Program-made: the position numbers and the translations under genes
Shown: one piece after another, positions 1 through 11,900 of the stretch
Layout of the letters: every line of letters starts with the position of its first letter
How positions within the stretch are numbered: the first letter of the stretch is position 1
Notes under the pieces: generated by a model
The model's database searches: none
The model's input: only the letters and a program-made list of their open reading frames with translations
What the model was told of the DNA's origin: nothing
Origin: Nemopilema nomurai
Taxonomy: Eukaryota; Cnidaria; Scyphozoa; Rhizostomeae; Rhizostomatidae
Direction: 5' to 3'
Length of the DNA stretch: 64,000 bases
Assembly (NCBI GenBank): GCA_003864495.1
Contig: ML133460.1
Location: forward strand, 1,332,492 to 1,396,491

Positions 1-547
1 TTGTTCTGGACAAAATCATAGCAGAGAAATTGATTCTGTTGTTTTGAAAATCACTTATGTGATGAAAAATAAGGGAAAATAAAGTTTTCTTTTCTCAACA
101 AGCCTTAAAAGAGCAAAACCAAACTCATCAAAAACAAAACCATCAAATCCATCATCAAACTCTGGTTGATGAGTTAAATGAATTGAAATACGGTGTGTCC
201 TAGGTTGTATGCAAATGTGGCACAGCAGGACAACATTGTTTGTAGGGAGGGAGTTGGAAGCGTTNAGCCACAAAAACCACAAATTGTTCTGGACAAAATC
301 ATAGCAGAGAAATTGATTCTGTTGTTTTGAAAATCACTTATGTGATGAAAAATAAGGGAAAATAAAGTTTTCTTTTCTCAACAAGCCTTAAAAGAGCAAA
401 ACCAAACTCATCAAAAACAAAACCATCAAATCCATCATCAAACTCTGGTTGATGAGTTAAATGAATTGAAATACGGTGTGTCCTAGGTTGTATGCAAATG
501 TGGCACAGCAGGACAACATTGTTTGTAGGGAGGGAGTTGGAAGCGTT
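1..547. repeat. Perfect 264-bp direct duplication flanking a single N
   Basis: Bases 1-264 and 284-547 read the same, base for base, as far as I can compare them, at an offset of 283. The first copy ends right before the only N in the window (265), and 266-283 is the unique sequence that leads into the second copy. That is the pattern made when two overlapping contigs are joined end to end with a one-base gap. A true recent tandem duplication is possible but less likely. No coding content is visible here. Confidence 0.9.
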
Positions 548-1451
548 GCAACTTTCACAGGCATTGTGTGGATGACTTGCTGCTACGGCTGAAGTGAGCA
601 GAGCCCTGGCTTAGGATATGCTTGAGAATATAGCGGTCATTTTGACAAAGGATAAAGTAGGTGTTGTGAGGAAAATAATACTGAGGGAGGAAGAGTTTGC
701 AAAAGCCAATGATACAATGATGATGTAATTATCGCCATGACAGCATTTCTCTCAATATTTGTAAAATGTGGGCGGTAATCAGATCTTTAAAAAGAGTAAA
801 GACTGATAATCTCATTTAACTTTGCTCATTTAAGCTCATTTCTCATTTAACGTTTTTATTTAACTTTTTCTTTAGTGACAAGAATACGTCAATTTTTCCT
901 TTTTCAATTTTCAAATTTGGACCATCAGTTGTTTGTTAATGTAAGGTATGAAAGGTATAAACGATAAATCTGTCTGCAAAATCAGGAAAAGAAAAAAATT
1001 ATGAGAGAAAAGTGCAGTAAGATTTTCATGGAGGCAGCTGAATCACAATTCTGAAGCGAAGTAGCCTCGCCAAAGAAATTGTAGCTAAATTTTGGAATTG
1101 CTCTGAAATCAATCCACAAATTTCCCAAGCTGTATTATACTGCCTTAAATGCACACGTAGAAGGCTCAAAGCAACCACCATGATTATTTAGAAGTCTAAG
1201 TTATAATCAGCTTTCGGGAATCTGAAAAACTAAATAAGCAAGTCTGTAAATGGCATTCTCGACAGACAAGCTAATCAAAGTTGGTGGTCACCTTTCGATG
1301 CAGATAAATGCAATCAAGTCATCTATATACAAACAGATACGCTTTTCTTGCAAGCTATACAACTAGGTTTGATTCTGTATAATTTCCAGTAGGAAACAAA
1401 ACGTGACATAGATGCGCTCATGTTTTACGGGCAAAGGGTAAATTGTACCAG
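548..1451. other. Non-coding stretch upstream of the PAN/EGF gene
   Basis: AT-rich sequence with no ORF of note and no recognisable RNA gene. It presumably includes the promoter and 5' UTR of the plus-strand gene that starts at 1452, but I cannot identify a TATA box or start site with confidence. Confidence 0.5.
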
Positions 1452-4383
1452 ATGGAAACCGTACGCTGGGTCCTTCTGTTAGCAAGCACTGTCAGTATCA
1501 GCGCCAGGGGATACTTCAGGCAGATCGGAGAGTCGGCGATCACAGGCGAGGTAGGTTATTCCGAACGACCTAACGAGTGCATCTTTCGCTGTGCAAGTCA
1601 AGAGTCGTGTGTTTTCGCAGCAGAGCATAAAGAAACTGGCAATTGCAGGGTTCTAAACCATTATGCTGATATAAGTGAACTTACAGAAGCGTTCGCAGTG
1701 TGGCAAAAAGTTCCAGGTTTGGATCTTAAATATAAGCTTAAAATCAACTGAAAATCAAGTTAACGGACAAATCTATATTAGCTACCTTTGATAACATGCT
1801 TTGCATCAAAGTATTTATTTGATACTTTTCCATCCCAAATTACTTTTCATTGAAGTTCTAAGTTTTGTAAAGGCAGAATCAAAGCAGTCTTTCAGCTGGA
1901 ACGCAAACACATCTAGCCTATGAAAATAAATAAAAGTTTAATATTTTACTAAATTACACAAAAATAATTAGCTTTCAAAAGTGGCGACAAAAACGTCTAA
2001 TCGTACTTAGTTATGCATTGACATGCACGTAGCTAGACATTGACATGAATGTCTGACCTTCCCAATGAAGTCATTATCAAGACATAGCGATATAAGGATA
2101 GACATAAACATGCAATGGAGTATGGTGAAGCAGACAAAATATACCTAGACTTCCAATAGAAAGACATATTGTCTCAACATGCAGTTGTGCAGATGTCCTT
2201 GAATCTCGGTGCAATTACACAACTACGGACATATGAACTTAATGAAGGATGGTGGCTGCATTAAGCAGAAGCACTGGAGAGTGCTTTGAATAGGAAATAT
2301 TATTTGGTCGAAAGTTTTATCTTCTTTGATTCTTGTTTAACGGGTAGAGAACTCGGAGTCAGAGAAGTGTCAGAAAAGATGCGTGTTGACTTAAACTGAG
2401 CCTATCGTAACTAAATAGAAGGAACTACATGCTTATATACACACCACTAAGGTTAACATCGGATGTAACGAGACATCACGATGGAAAGTACGAGTGCTAG
2501 GTGATTAGACACATAAATAGTGGGATAGTCATTAGATAAGCAAATGCTGGAAATTAATATTAAAAATGTGTGCTGAATGAATGAGAAGGAAGAAAGAAGC
2601 GTGAATGAATCTGGCACAAATTAAAGCAAGCAAGTCATTGCAAGCTCATTTTAATCCTGACTATATATTTGTTCATCTTCTGGATATTGTCGACGTTTAG
2701 AAGAGCGTCGGACAAATAGTACTTAATGCCTGTAAAAATTGTGTTTTCGCTGTTTCCTCCATTTTTTAAGTTTGAATTTCACGATTTCACAGAATAAGAT
2801 GACGCTAGTTGTGAAACCATCATCATTCATTAAAGTAAACAAAAAAGCTTTCCCATAGTTTTCATACTTTATTTACGTTCGTTTACTGGTCAAAGGAGCC
2901 CTCTTGGAGCAGTACATCCCTTTGTCTGTCAAATTCTTTTAGATGCTATGACTTTTGTTGATTGCACCTGTAAATTTTTGTGGATTCCTTGTTTTTACCA
3001 GGTCCAGCCGAGGGGATCATGCACTGCCTAGAAAAGCCATGCCTAAACCATGCAACATGTCATCCCCTGGCAAGCGGATACACATGCAACTGCAGGGAGG
3101 GATACATTGGACAGAATTGCGAAACCTTTGTGCCATTTGGTGAGTTGCTTCCCCTTATGATTTCAAATTTGATGACCTTTGTCGAGAAAAAGTTTTTTCA
3201 TATTTCAATAGCTGGAAGTCAAGCTATTAACAACTTTTGTTTGATTTTGGTTCGACTATGGTTCGACTGTGGTTCGACTTTGATTCGACTTTGGTTCCAC
3301 TTTGGTTCCACTTTGGTTCCACTTTGGTTCCACTTTGGTTCCACTTTGATTCGACTTTGATTCGACTTTGATTCGACTTTGGTTCCACTTTGGTTCCACT
3401 TTGGTTAAACTGTGGTTCGACTTTGGTTGACTTTGGTTGGTTCGACTTTGGTTGACTTTGGTTCGATTTTGGTTCGACTCTGGCTCGATTTTGGTTCGAC
3501 TTTTGGAAATGCGCCTCATTCTTCTGAATGCCCAATTTTCCAGTCATACCACGCTGGAACATGTGCTCGCGTATTCTTTTAATAACTTCCGAGAAAGTAT
3601 CTTTGTCGATAAAGTTGTTCGCAAAAAATTGGGCATCATATCTTGGGTATTTTTTTGCATGCATGTATACATGTATGTTGTATACACGAAAAGAAACATT
3701 ATTTCAAGTGTTATTGAATATGCTTTTACAGAGGATCAAAAAGACGAACGTCATGCACGGCTAAGACTATTTTTTTACGATGCTAGCATCTTCATGTGAG
3801 TCGAATTTATCGCCATTATTGAGTATTACCGGTGTTTTGCCACCAGCCATGACCAAGCTACCACGCTAAAGTTTTTGATTGATGTGCGAAAATAGTCGCA
3901 ATTGGAATGCCTCTATCGTCCCTGTTGGAGGGACCCGAGCCCTTTCATTAAAAACAGTCGAACCGTCCGTGAAGTTGGCTCCATGCGTGTCGCATCGTAT
4001 CGTTTCAGCTAAGCGCAGTAAAAAAAACAGGACCTAAGATGACGCAACTTCAAAGCATCGCAAGGAGAAGATTCCCTTTGTGATGCTTTTTAAAGACAAA
4101 AGTGCCTCAGGGGACACGACCAAGTGAGCTTCTTTCATTCTAATTATTACTGTGATCTTTTCTAGTTCCTGATGGATGGTCGTTGGGCGATGGTACGGGC
4201 GGACTCGAGGTATCGGTAGGGCAGTATCTGGATCACAACGCATGCGTGGAAGCCTGTCTTACCCAATACCCGTATGCAAATGGAGCAACTTTAGATCATG
4301 CGACGCATAAGGATTGTTTTTGTGAGTTTGATCAAGTCGGCGTAATTGACAACCCAGACTGGATTAACAGGCGGATTAGATGA
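1452..4383 (+). CDS. Secreted PAN/apple-EGF protein with WSC-like C-terminal domain (3 exons)
   Basis: Three exons join in phase: 1452-1716, 3002-3139 and 4166-4383, giving 206 residues. Exon 1 opens with a signal peptide (hydrophobic WVLLLASTVSISA) followed by a PAN/apple-like segment (ECIFRCASQESCVFAAEH, then GNCRVLNH). Exon 2 is exactly one EGF-like domain with six cysteines, ending GYIGQNCE. Exon 3 starts PDGWSLGDGTGGLEVSVG and continues with a cysteine-containing WSC/PAN-like motif (ACVEACL, later DCFCEF). Introns follow GT/AG rules and both are phase 1, as usual for shuffled extracellular modules. The start is the ATG at 1452; an in-frame TTG just upstream is not a credible start. This is a secreted, probably adhesive or matrix protein; the ligand is unknown. 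The last domain lacks a cysteine after the final tryptophan, so the C-terminus may be shortened. Confidence 0.72.
3238..3503. repeat. 11-bp satellite in intron 2 of the PAN/EGF gene
   Basis: Around two dozen copies of an 11-bp unit of the type GGTTCGACTTT / GGTTCCACTTT run head to tail, with a few shortened or altered copies in the second half. Because 11 is not a multiple of 3 and the unit lacks stops, the array opens long false reading frames on both strands (repeating KVEPKSNQS-like peptides on the minus strand). It lies wholly within the intron between the EGF exon and the last exon. Confidence 0.85.
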
Positions 4384-6941
4384 GAAAGGGGACGTTTGAG
4401 GCCGACGATAAGAGAGAGTCTGAAGCGAAAGAGGTCGGGGGGGGGGGGGGTTATTCAACCTGATGTAGCACTGGCTGGCATCGACCCACATTGAAGCGAG
4501 GTGAAAATACTCGGTCTGAGAATTATTGTTAGTTTTTGTTTTGCTACACATGGTCTCAAATGAGCTTTTAACGTGTTTGATGGTAACCACTTGAAAGTTT
4601 AACAAGCATTTCGAGCGCTCATATCAATTTGCCCAACATTTACTCAGCAACTTTTAGTTTTAGTGCAAGTATTTATTGTTATTTACTCGGAAAGTTTGAA
4701 ATTTAATCATTTGTAGTTTTATCATTTTTATTAATAGAATTTGAGATTAAATCGTTGAAGTAATTTGTAATTCATCTCATCAAAGTTATTCTTTTGCTCA
4801 TTACAACAGCACTGTTTTACTCTTAATGACAGCCCTATAACCCAGTACTAAAAGTGACTATTCCAACCTTTGAGTGATTTCAACCAAACGTCCAGCACCA
4901 ACAGACAACAGGCAGATCCCTGATGACAACATAAAATTTCAAAAACAACAGCAACAACAACAACAACTAAGAGCCGTGCCGCTCTTACATGGTCAGACTT
5001 TGTCGAATCATGATAAGATTTTGTCGAATTGATAACAGTCAAACACCTCAATTTTGTTTTTAAAATGGAGGAGAAGGTTGCCTCAGCTGTCATAGTTGTC
5101 GCACTTGTATTAAAATGACGAAGAAATCCTGTTTTCGGTACATACGATGCACTTTTGAACGAGTTGCGCTTCACCGAAGGAAAGGACTACACGAACTCGA
5201 GAACATACCACAAGCTCTCTTCTTTCTCATATTCAGCAATAAACAATTCTGTTTCTTCATTTTTATTGAACTTAGGCCGCGCTGATTCCTGTTTCCTTTA
5301 AAATGACTATAAACAAATCGAAACAATGCGGAACATGGCAATTCAGGTGACGTAGCAGCGTGGGTGAAAAAAAATTTCATTCATTCACCTTTCGATTTGT
5401 CGAATGGAATAGAACACGTTCGATTCTTGAAAAATCGAATTCGACAATCTGACGATGGCTTTCGTCATTCGGTTTCTTCTCTTTCACGGTCAGATTTTGT
5501 CGAAAACGATTACCGTAGCGGCTTAAGAGTGTGATTGGTATATGTATATTATGAAAAAAATATCAAATGACATTAACCTCTAGTGAATATTAGCCATTTA
5601 TAAAGGTTTGCAAAATATTATGAGGCTAGTTTTACTCGTAGTTGGTATAATTGTATGTTTATATAACATTACAATGCAATGTTGTATTGAAATTAAAGGC
5701 CCTGCTTTTTATCTGTTGCGCAAGACCCGCAAAAGTACCTAGAACACAGTGGTCTAACGGAGCAGTGTGGGGCCTCTAGTTAAAGTAGTGGGTTGTGGCC
5801 AGTCAAGGTTGTCAGACCAAAATCTCCGTTAACTGCATAATTTTTCTACAGCGTTTCTACAGCACCAACGAATCAATTATAAAAATTTTTATCAATTATT
5901 GACATGTTGTGCCTTTCAATATTTTGTAGTTATGTGGCTATGACGTTACATCAATATTATTTGATTCTAATAACAAGTCGAAGCATTTCTTACGCCCAAT
6001 TCAAAAAAAATTCACAAAATTGTTTCGCCACTGCTGGAACACTTGACGACTTGAGGCTATTACTCATCATATGACTGCTCTTTAGTTGCCTTACTCTTCA
6101 AAAGAGCGGAATGAATTCAGATAGAAAGTATTATTCACTATAACACTAAACATAAGAGCTCTTGTATCAAGTAATTTGCTATAACTTTGCCAACTTTAAT
6201 AATGAATTTTGAGACATTTTGAGTTGTTGTTTGGGGTCTCACTTTTTATTGGAAATGAAAGGAGTTACAATCAGCTTTCTATCAAATTTTCGCCTAGCTG
6301 TACACTAGTTGTTTACCAATGAACTTTTCGCAGAAGAAAATAACTGCTGGATTAATGGGTTTGAAGAAAATAGAAATTGATTCCCAACATATGCATTAAC
6401 TTATTGACTACAATAAAGGCGTCTCTTGAGCCTTGAGTTTGCAAAATATTCCTAAATGATGTTTTTATCCTTGAAGGAAAAACAACGCAGCCTGCTAATA
6501 ACTTGCAAACATCCCAATTATGAACATTCAATGTGTTAATGGAGAATTGAAGATTATCTTAACCTTAACTTTATTCAGAGGGGAATTTGTATGGTCTGCA
6601 AGTATTTTAAATATCCACAATCTACGAAACTGGCCACCATTAACTACAGGTGGCACCTATTGAATTATTTAAATAATAATTTTGATTGAATGTGAATGTG
6701 AATATTATCAATGGTATGATGATATTATAAGATGATGTGATGCTTGAATTGCGATTGTCTATGATCTCTATAGCATGCTATAACTACCCAACCTCAATAA
6801 CATAGCTTCAATTAGACGAAGCAAAAACTTGTTGAAAACATTACGCAAATAAGATGTGATTGGAAATGGGGAGGGGTGGTTTCGGTTCCTGGTGGTACTT
6901 TCTTGGTCTGAGGTGACCCCTCGCAAGCCATAGAAAGCCTA
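4384..6941. other. Intergenic, no gene seen
   Basis: This follows the stop of the PAN/EGF gene. It includes a 12-base G run at about 4438-4450, a CAA-type microsatellite near 4945-4970, and several scattered TTTGTCGAA motifs between 4990 and 5510. No frame shows family-like protein sequence or a splice-bounded exon. Confidence 0.5.
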
Positions 6942-7354
6942 CCGTAAATCCTCGAATTAGCCCCCCCGGGGGCTTATTCATTTTTGACATTATTGGATGG
7001 GGGCATATTCGAGGGGGGGCTTATTCGAGGGGGGGGCTTATTCGAGGGGGGAGGGGCTTATAAAATTACCTGAAACATGTCACATGAAAAGACAGTTTTT
7101 TAAATGTTTTTCTTTTCATAAGATAAAAAAAAATCTAAGTATAAAGTAATATTTGATCAAGTTACTAACAAAAATAAAAATTTTTGTGGTAATTCACTAA
7201 GATGCCAAAGGCAACCTCAGGAGTCGAAAATCAAAAAAAAGAGGGGGGCTTATTCGAGGGGGGGGGCTTATTGAAAATTTGTAGTTCTAGGGTTGGGGGT
7301 TATTCGAGGGGGGCTTTTTCGAGGGGGGGGGGGGGCCAATTCGAGGATTTACGG
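6942..7354. mobile_element. MITE with G-rich inner repeats and TA target duplication
   Basis: The left end (CCGTAAATCCTCGAATTAGC, from 6942) and right end (GCCAATTCGAGGATTTACGG, to 7354) are inverted repeats, flanked on both sides by TA. Inside each end are runs of G or C alternating with GGCTTATTCGAGG motifs. At 413 bp without a coding frame it fits a non-autonomous element mobilised by a Tc1/mariner-type transposase; that class is inferred only from the TA target site. The ORF starting at 7202 is a by-product of the G-rich repeats. Confidence 0.78.
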
Positions 7355-8580
7355 TATCTTCCCTTGCTTTACCCGCAATGCACTAACATTGCTTGTTACT
7401 ATGTTCCCTTTCTTAACTCTAATGGTTCACCATCTCTATTTAATAGTTTGTCTTTGAATTTTATCTGTTTTCCGCATGCCCCCAACTAGTGTCGAGAATC
7501 CACTGAATGGAAATTTGCATTGCCTACTACCCAAAGAGAAGGAATGCTTCAGGTGCAGCTAGTTGTGATGCAACTGATGAAGGGTAAGACTGAAATGCAC
7601 TATTGATCGTCAGTCTTTTTTTAAGTTGGATGTGTTCAACTTTTCAGTGTCTTGGTATTCATTGTAAGCTACTCTTCAGAGAGAAGAGTTCGCATATAAA
7701 ATTGCATCGAGAAAACCTCATTTTTATCAGCGATTGGGAGGGAGAACCGAGCTTATGTGACGCAGCTTGCAGCCAGTTTATACAAGGATCACAGAGAAAA
7801 ACACAGAAGTTGAATAGCCTGATAGATGGAATCCATCTGCATGGCCCACGCCAGGAACTTGAAAGGGGGGGGGGGGTGGCTATTGAATTGAACTTGAATT
7901 AAGTAGCTCGATATTGCTATATTTTATGACTATATTGGAATTATTTTCTTCGCAAAAAGATGTGGGGCCCTTATCTGTGCTCGTCTTTGAAGCTATGATT
8001 CAACACAGAAAGACCTTTTCTTTTTTCCTTTCATACGGCTGCAAGTAAAGCCACTACAACACTTCCGTGTCGCTATCCATCGTGGAATGTAGAAACATAA
8101 TACTAGGTCATCAGTTTTGACTGGTCATGTAAACTGGTGCCCCCATCAGTCAAAATCGAAGAAAAAGTCTGCATGCTTAAAATGGTCAGTTTCAGGTGAC
8201 CTTGTATTTCAGCTTTTATGGATCGAGATTCGAGACTTGCTGCAAATAGGAGTTGTGCAAATTCTATTATATGCATCTGGTGATGGCAATTGTAACCTTT
8301 CTCTTTGCCACTGTGAAAAGGACTTTGTTCTGAAGGCAGATCTTTTAACTCGCTAGCAAAAACTGTTAGATATACCTCCAAAGCTGGCACACTTTGGGAC
8401 TCTTCAGAGTCGATTACTCACGGGCTGGGTCAGAGGTATCTTTATTGCCTTGTTGCGATCGCAGGGTCAAAGCTTCAAATTACTTCGTCAAAGCTGGATT
8501 TTATACCAACACCCTGCGCTTGACTTTGATTCAGCATTGATGGAAGAATTTCGAACACTTAATAGAAATAATTAGCCTTA
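7355..8580. other. Intergenic, no gene seen
   Basis: Contains short open frames on both strands (for example 7603-7902 and 8103-8390) without recognisable domains or consistent splice borders, and a 13-base G run near 7864-7877. I see no feature that needs explaining. Confidence 0.45.
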
Positions 8581-8702
8581 AGCCCAATCTCCACTAGGCG
8601 GAAAATGTCGAGGCGGAAAAATTTTCTGCGATCTAATTGGCTATTTCTAAGTGATCCTACTTTTCGCGGCGCGACAATTTTCCGCCTAGTGGAGATTGGG
8701 CT
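8581..8702. mobile_element. Short MITE with TTA target duplication
   Basis: The ends are near-perfect inverted repeats of about 26 bp (left AGCCCAATCTCCACTAGGCG, right its reverse complement ending at 8702). Both sides carry a TTA direct repeat (8578-8580 and 8703-8705). The 122-bp element has no coding capacity. A three-base TTA/TAA target site is typical of PIF/Harbinger-type elements, so that superfamily is the best guess. It lies about 265 bp upstream of the POGLUT2 start codon. Confidence 0.75.
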
Positions 8703-8966
8703 TTAGGGTAACTTTCTGCAGTTATCACGAACAGTAGGGCCGAAGCTGTTTTGAAATCTCCAGCCATTCTTTATCACAGACGGAGACTCAGCCAGACAGG
8801 GATACTGGCACCCCTAGAAATAGGACAGAAAAGAGAGAAGGCTACCCTTCCCGTTTGCACCTTTTGGATTGAAATCATCCGTGGAGAGGGGAGGAGCATG
8901 ACAAAGAATTATTGTTGTTGCTGTTGGCTCTGGGATTGTTCGCAATATGGTAGTGAAAGCTCAGTA

Positions 8967-11900
8967 ATGGCGGGAAGGCTTGGAGTATTGGGTTTTATAT
9001 CATGGGAAGTTTTTTTCCTTCTTGCCTTCTTGCGGGCAGTAGTGGCCGCCAAACGAAAAGTAGATGTCAAGCAAAGCTTAATATTCGGGCCTGGCTTAAA
9101 CCCAGACATAGTACTTCCAGTGAGATTCTTTTATATCCATTTTGTCAACACAAATGGTAAAAAGTGAGTATGCTATGAACACAAATCTCCCGGGACTCTG
9201 ATGACACGGGGCTCAGGGCATGAATCAAGTGGCCCTGAGGGGGCCGGGCCCCCTTTTTGTCATACCTTGAATTTTCGTGAACAATCAACAACCATTCGGA
9301 ACATTAAATAATGTTATGGGTACAATTTAGTTACCTTCTGTATGTATGAATTGATAAGAAAAATTTTGATAAGTGTAATTGAACTATTAATTTTTGAAAG
9401 CCATATCCATCGCAATCATTTTTTGTTTATGTTGATAACTCAGGCATTATTCTTGTTTGCTGTCATCCAAAGGAGATGATCTTTGGATGAACACATCTAA
9501 GCACATCATTAATGCGTGCATCAAATGATTATCTTAAAGAAGATACCCCTTTGATCCAAAGGCCTGACTACCATGCTAGCATTTTTGGGTTTTATCCTGG
9601 CTTATGGACAGCCCTCAGTCTACTCAGCTCAAAATAAAAATCACTAATTGAAACACACTAGATAAGTAGAGGGGACACAGAAGGGAACTAGCCACCCTAG
9701 GTCAGGATAATGTGCACCTAATAGAACATTCCCCAATGCTTGATATTGATAATGGACAGTCTGTTCTATATTTTTGCAGCCTCACATCATCTCCAGGAAA
9801 AGAAAACATTGGGTTTGAATTGTCATCTAGTGCTGGTAATGTTAGGGCATGGCGAGAGATGCTTGACAGACAAGATGGCTCCTTTATTGCAAGATTCCGG
9901 CTGGTGGCTACTTACCCAGACCTAACTATCTCAGTTAAATTCAATGGTCAACATGTAGCCAAATCACCATATCACATGAAAGGTAGTTATTTATCTATGC
10001 CCAATGACTCTTGGAGCAAAGAGGCTTTCTTTCAATTTCTCTTTTTACTTGTATAGCTCCTTTGCTAGATTTCAAATTTTGGAGTGCATCCAAAAAATTT
10101 GGAGATCTAAAGAAAATCAAATTGATAAAAAGAAGCATATTAACTTGTTTTATGATTGTTCATTTAAATTTGACAATTAGCTCAAGACTCTTCACCTTGT
10201 ATTTGTTTTCTTATGTCTTAGTTCAAACAGCTTATATAAAGAATTATATTCTTGTGTAATAAATTGAATCTGTAAATTATTTGAAAAAGGATGATCTAGT
10301 AAAGTTAAATGAATTTTAAGTTTTTCTTTGGTAACTAACTGGGCTTTTAGAAAGGATACCATACCACAAAAAGCAGCTTTAATTTTGCTTAGTTATTGAA
10401 AGCAAATGTTATTGATAATAATTCTATCAACAAGTGACAGAATGACAAAGTCATATGTGAGAAAGTGACTGCATTGTTTCAGCTCTTCAAATTTCCAATC
10501 ACTCATAACATATGCCTTCTTCTTCTGTTTTAGCTATTCAATACCATGAGCAATGCAACTGTCCAGAACAGAATATAGAAAAATGGTTGAAAACCATGAA
10601 ATGCCCCAAAACATTTCCTGAAATTGGTAGAAAATTGGAAAGGTTCAAAAGTATCAACTTGGAAAAATTGCGTAAAGATGGCTTCAAGAGATTTGACAGT
10701 GGGGCAGTTTGTCACTACAGTTTGGTTGATGGGAAGGTAAACAGGATAGTGTTTTTAGCGTCAGGAGTATTTTTCCTTCATAGATCAATACTTTGTTAAC
10801 ATAACCAGTCCAAATCTTTGTTCCGCAGGCATTCATAGCTTTATGTTTTCTTAAACTTTTTGGGAAGCAGTTGGTCTTAAAGCCAACTTAATATAACTAA
10901 AAGTTTTTAATATTAAAACAGACAACATAATATGCACTAATTGACCAGAAATAGGGTCTCATCTTCAACAATTTTATTTTGACTGCTAACTGTTTCCAAA
11001 ATTATTGGAGAATCTCCCTCTATATAATGTAAAAAATTCAATATATCTTGCCACTGTTTGAATCACCTCCATGGTGCTTAATCATTCTTCACACAGACCC
11101 TGATGTTTTCCTTTCATTTTGAAATCTAAATGGCAGATTTAATACTTTGAATAACACTCTAATACACTCTGACTTTAACTCCTTTTAGCTTTACAGAAGG
11201 TGCCCTGGCTCAATCACAGATTTCAAGATGTTTGTAGATGCATTTATGTTGTCATTGTTGCGAAAGGTGTGTTGTAACCCTTTTTCAAACGAGGAAGTCG
11301 TGCTGTGATAGTTCAGTATTATGTCTATGAACACTTTCTATTGAAAAAATTTCGACTGATTTGGCATTTTGTGGATAAAGTAGTTCAAGTTGTGTCTCCC
11401 TTGTATTTTATGTGCTGTGTTTTTAAAAGTTCCTATTGCAAAACTTTGGTTTCTATTAAACTCTGTATCAAATCCCATCATTTTAAGCCTTATTCTTTTA
11501 GGTAAAACTTCCAAACATAGAATTCTTTGCCAATCTTGGAGACTGGCCTTTGGAAAAGAACTTGAGTGACCCTCTTCCAATTTTATCTTGGTGCGGTTCT
11601 GACGAAACAGCAGATTTGATTTGGCCCACATATGATGTCACTGAATCAGTATTGGAAGCTCTTGGCAGGTTGAATTTATGATTTCTAATTGATGAAACGA
11701 TTTCACATGCTGCTGTTTTCAGTAGATCTGTTATCACCAACATGTATCTCATAACTTATCTGTGAGCTGTTCTCTCCTTGAGTGTATGACATTAACTTGA
11801 TGTTAAATTCTACTAGAACCATCTCTATCCACTTCAACCTTCTCCCTTCGTTCTTTAATTTCCTTTTTCATTTTTGATTCTGAATTCATTCAAAAGTATT

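Noticed and set aside
3227..3664. Long minus-strand frames with repeating KVEPKSNQS-like peptides
   Set aside because: They are translations of the 11-bp satellite, which stays open in several frames, and lie inside an intron.
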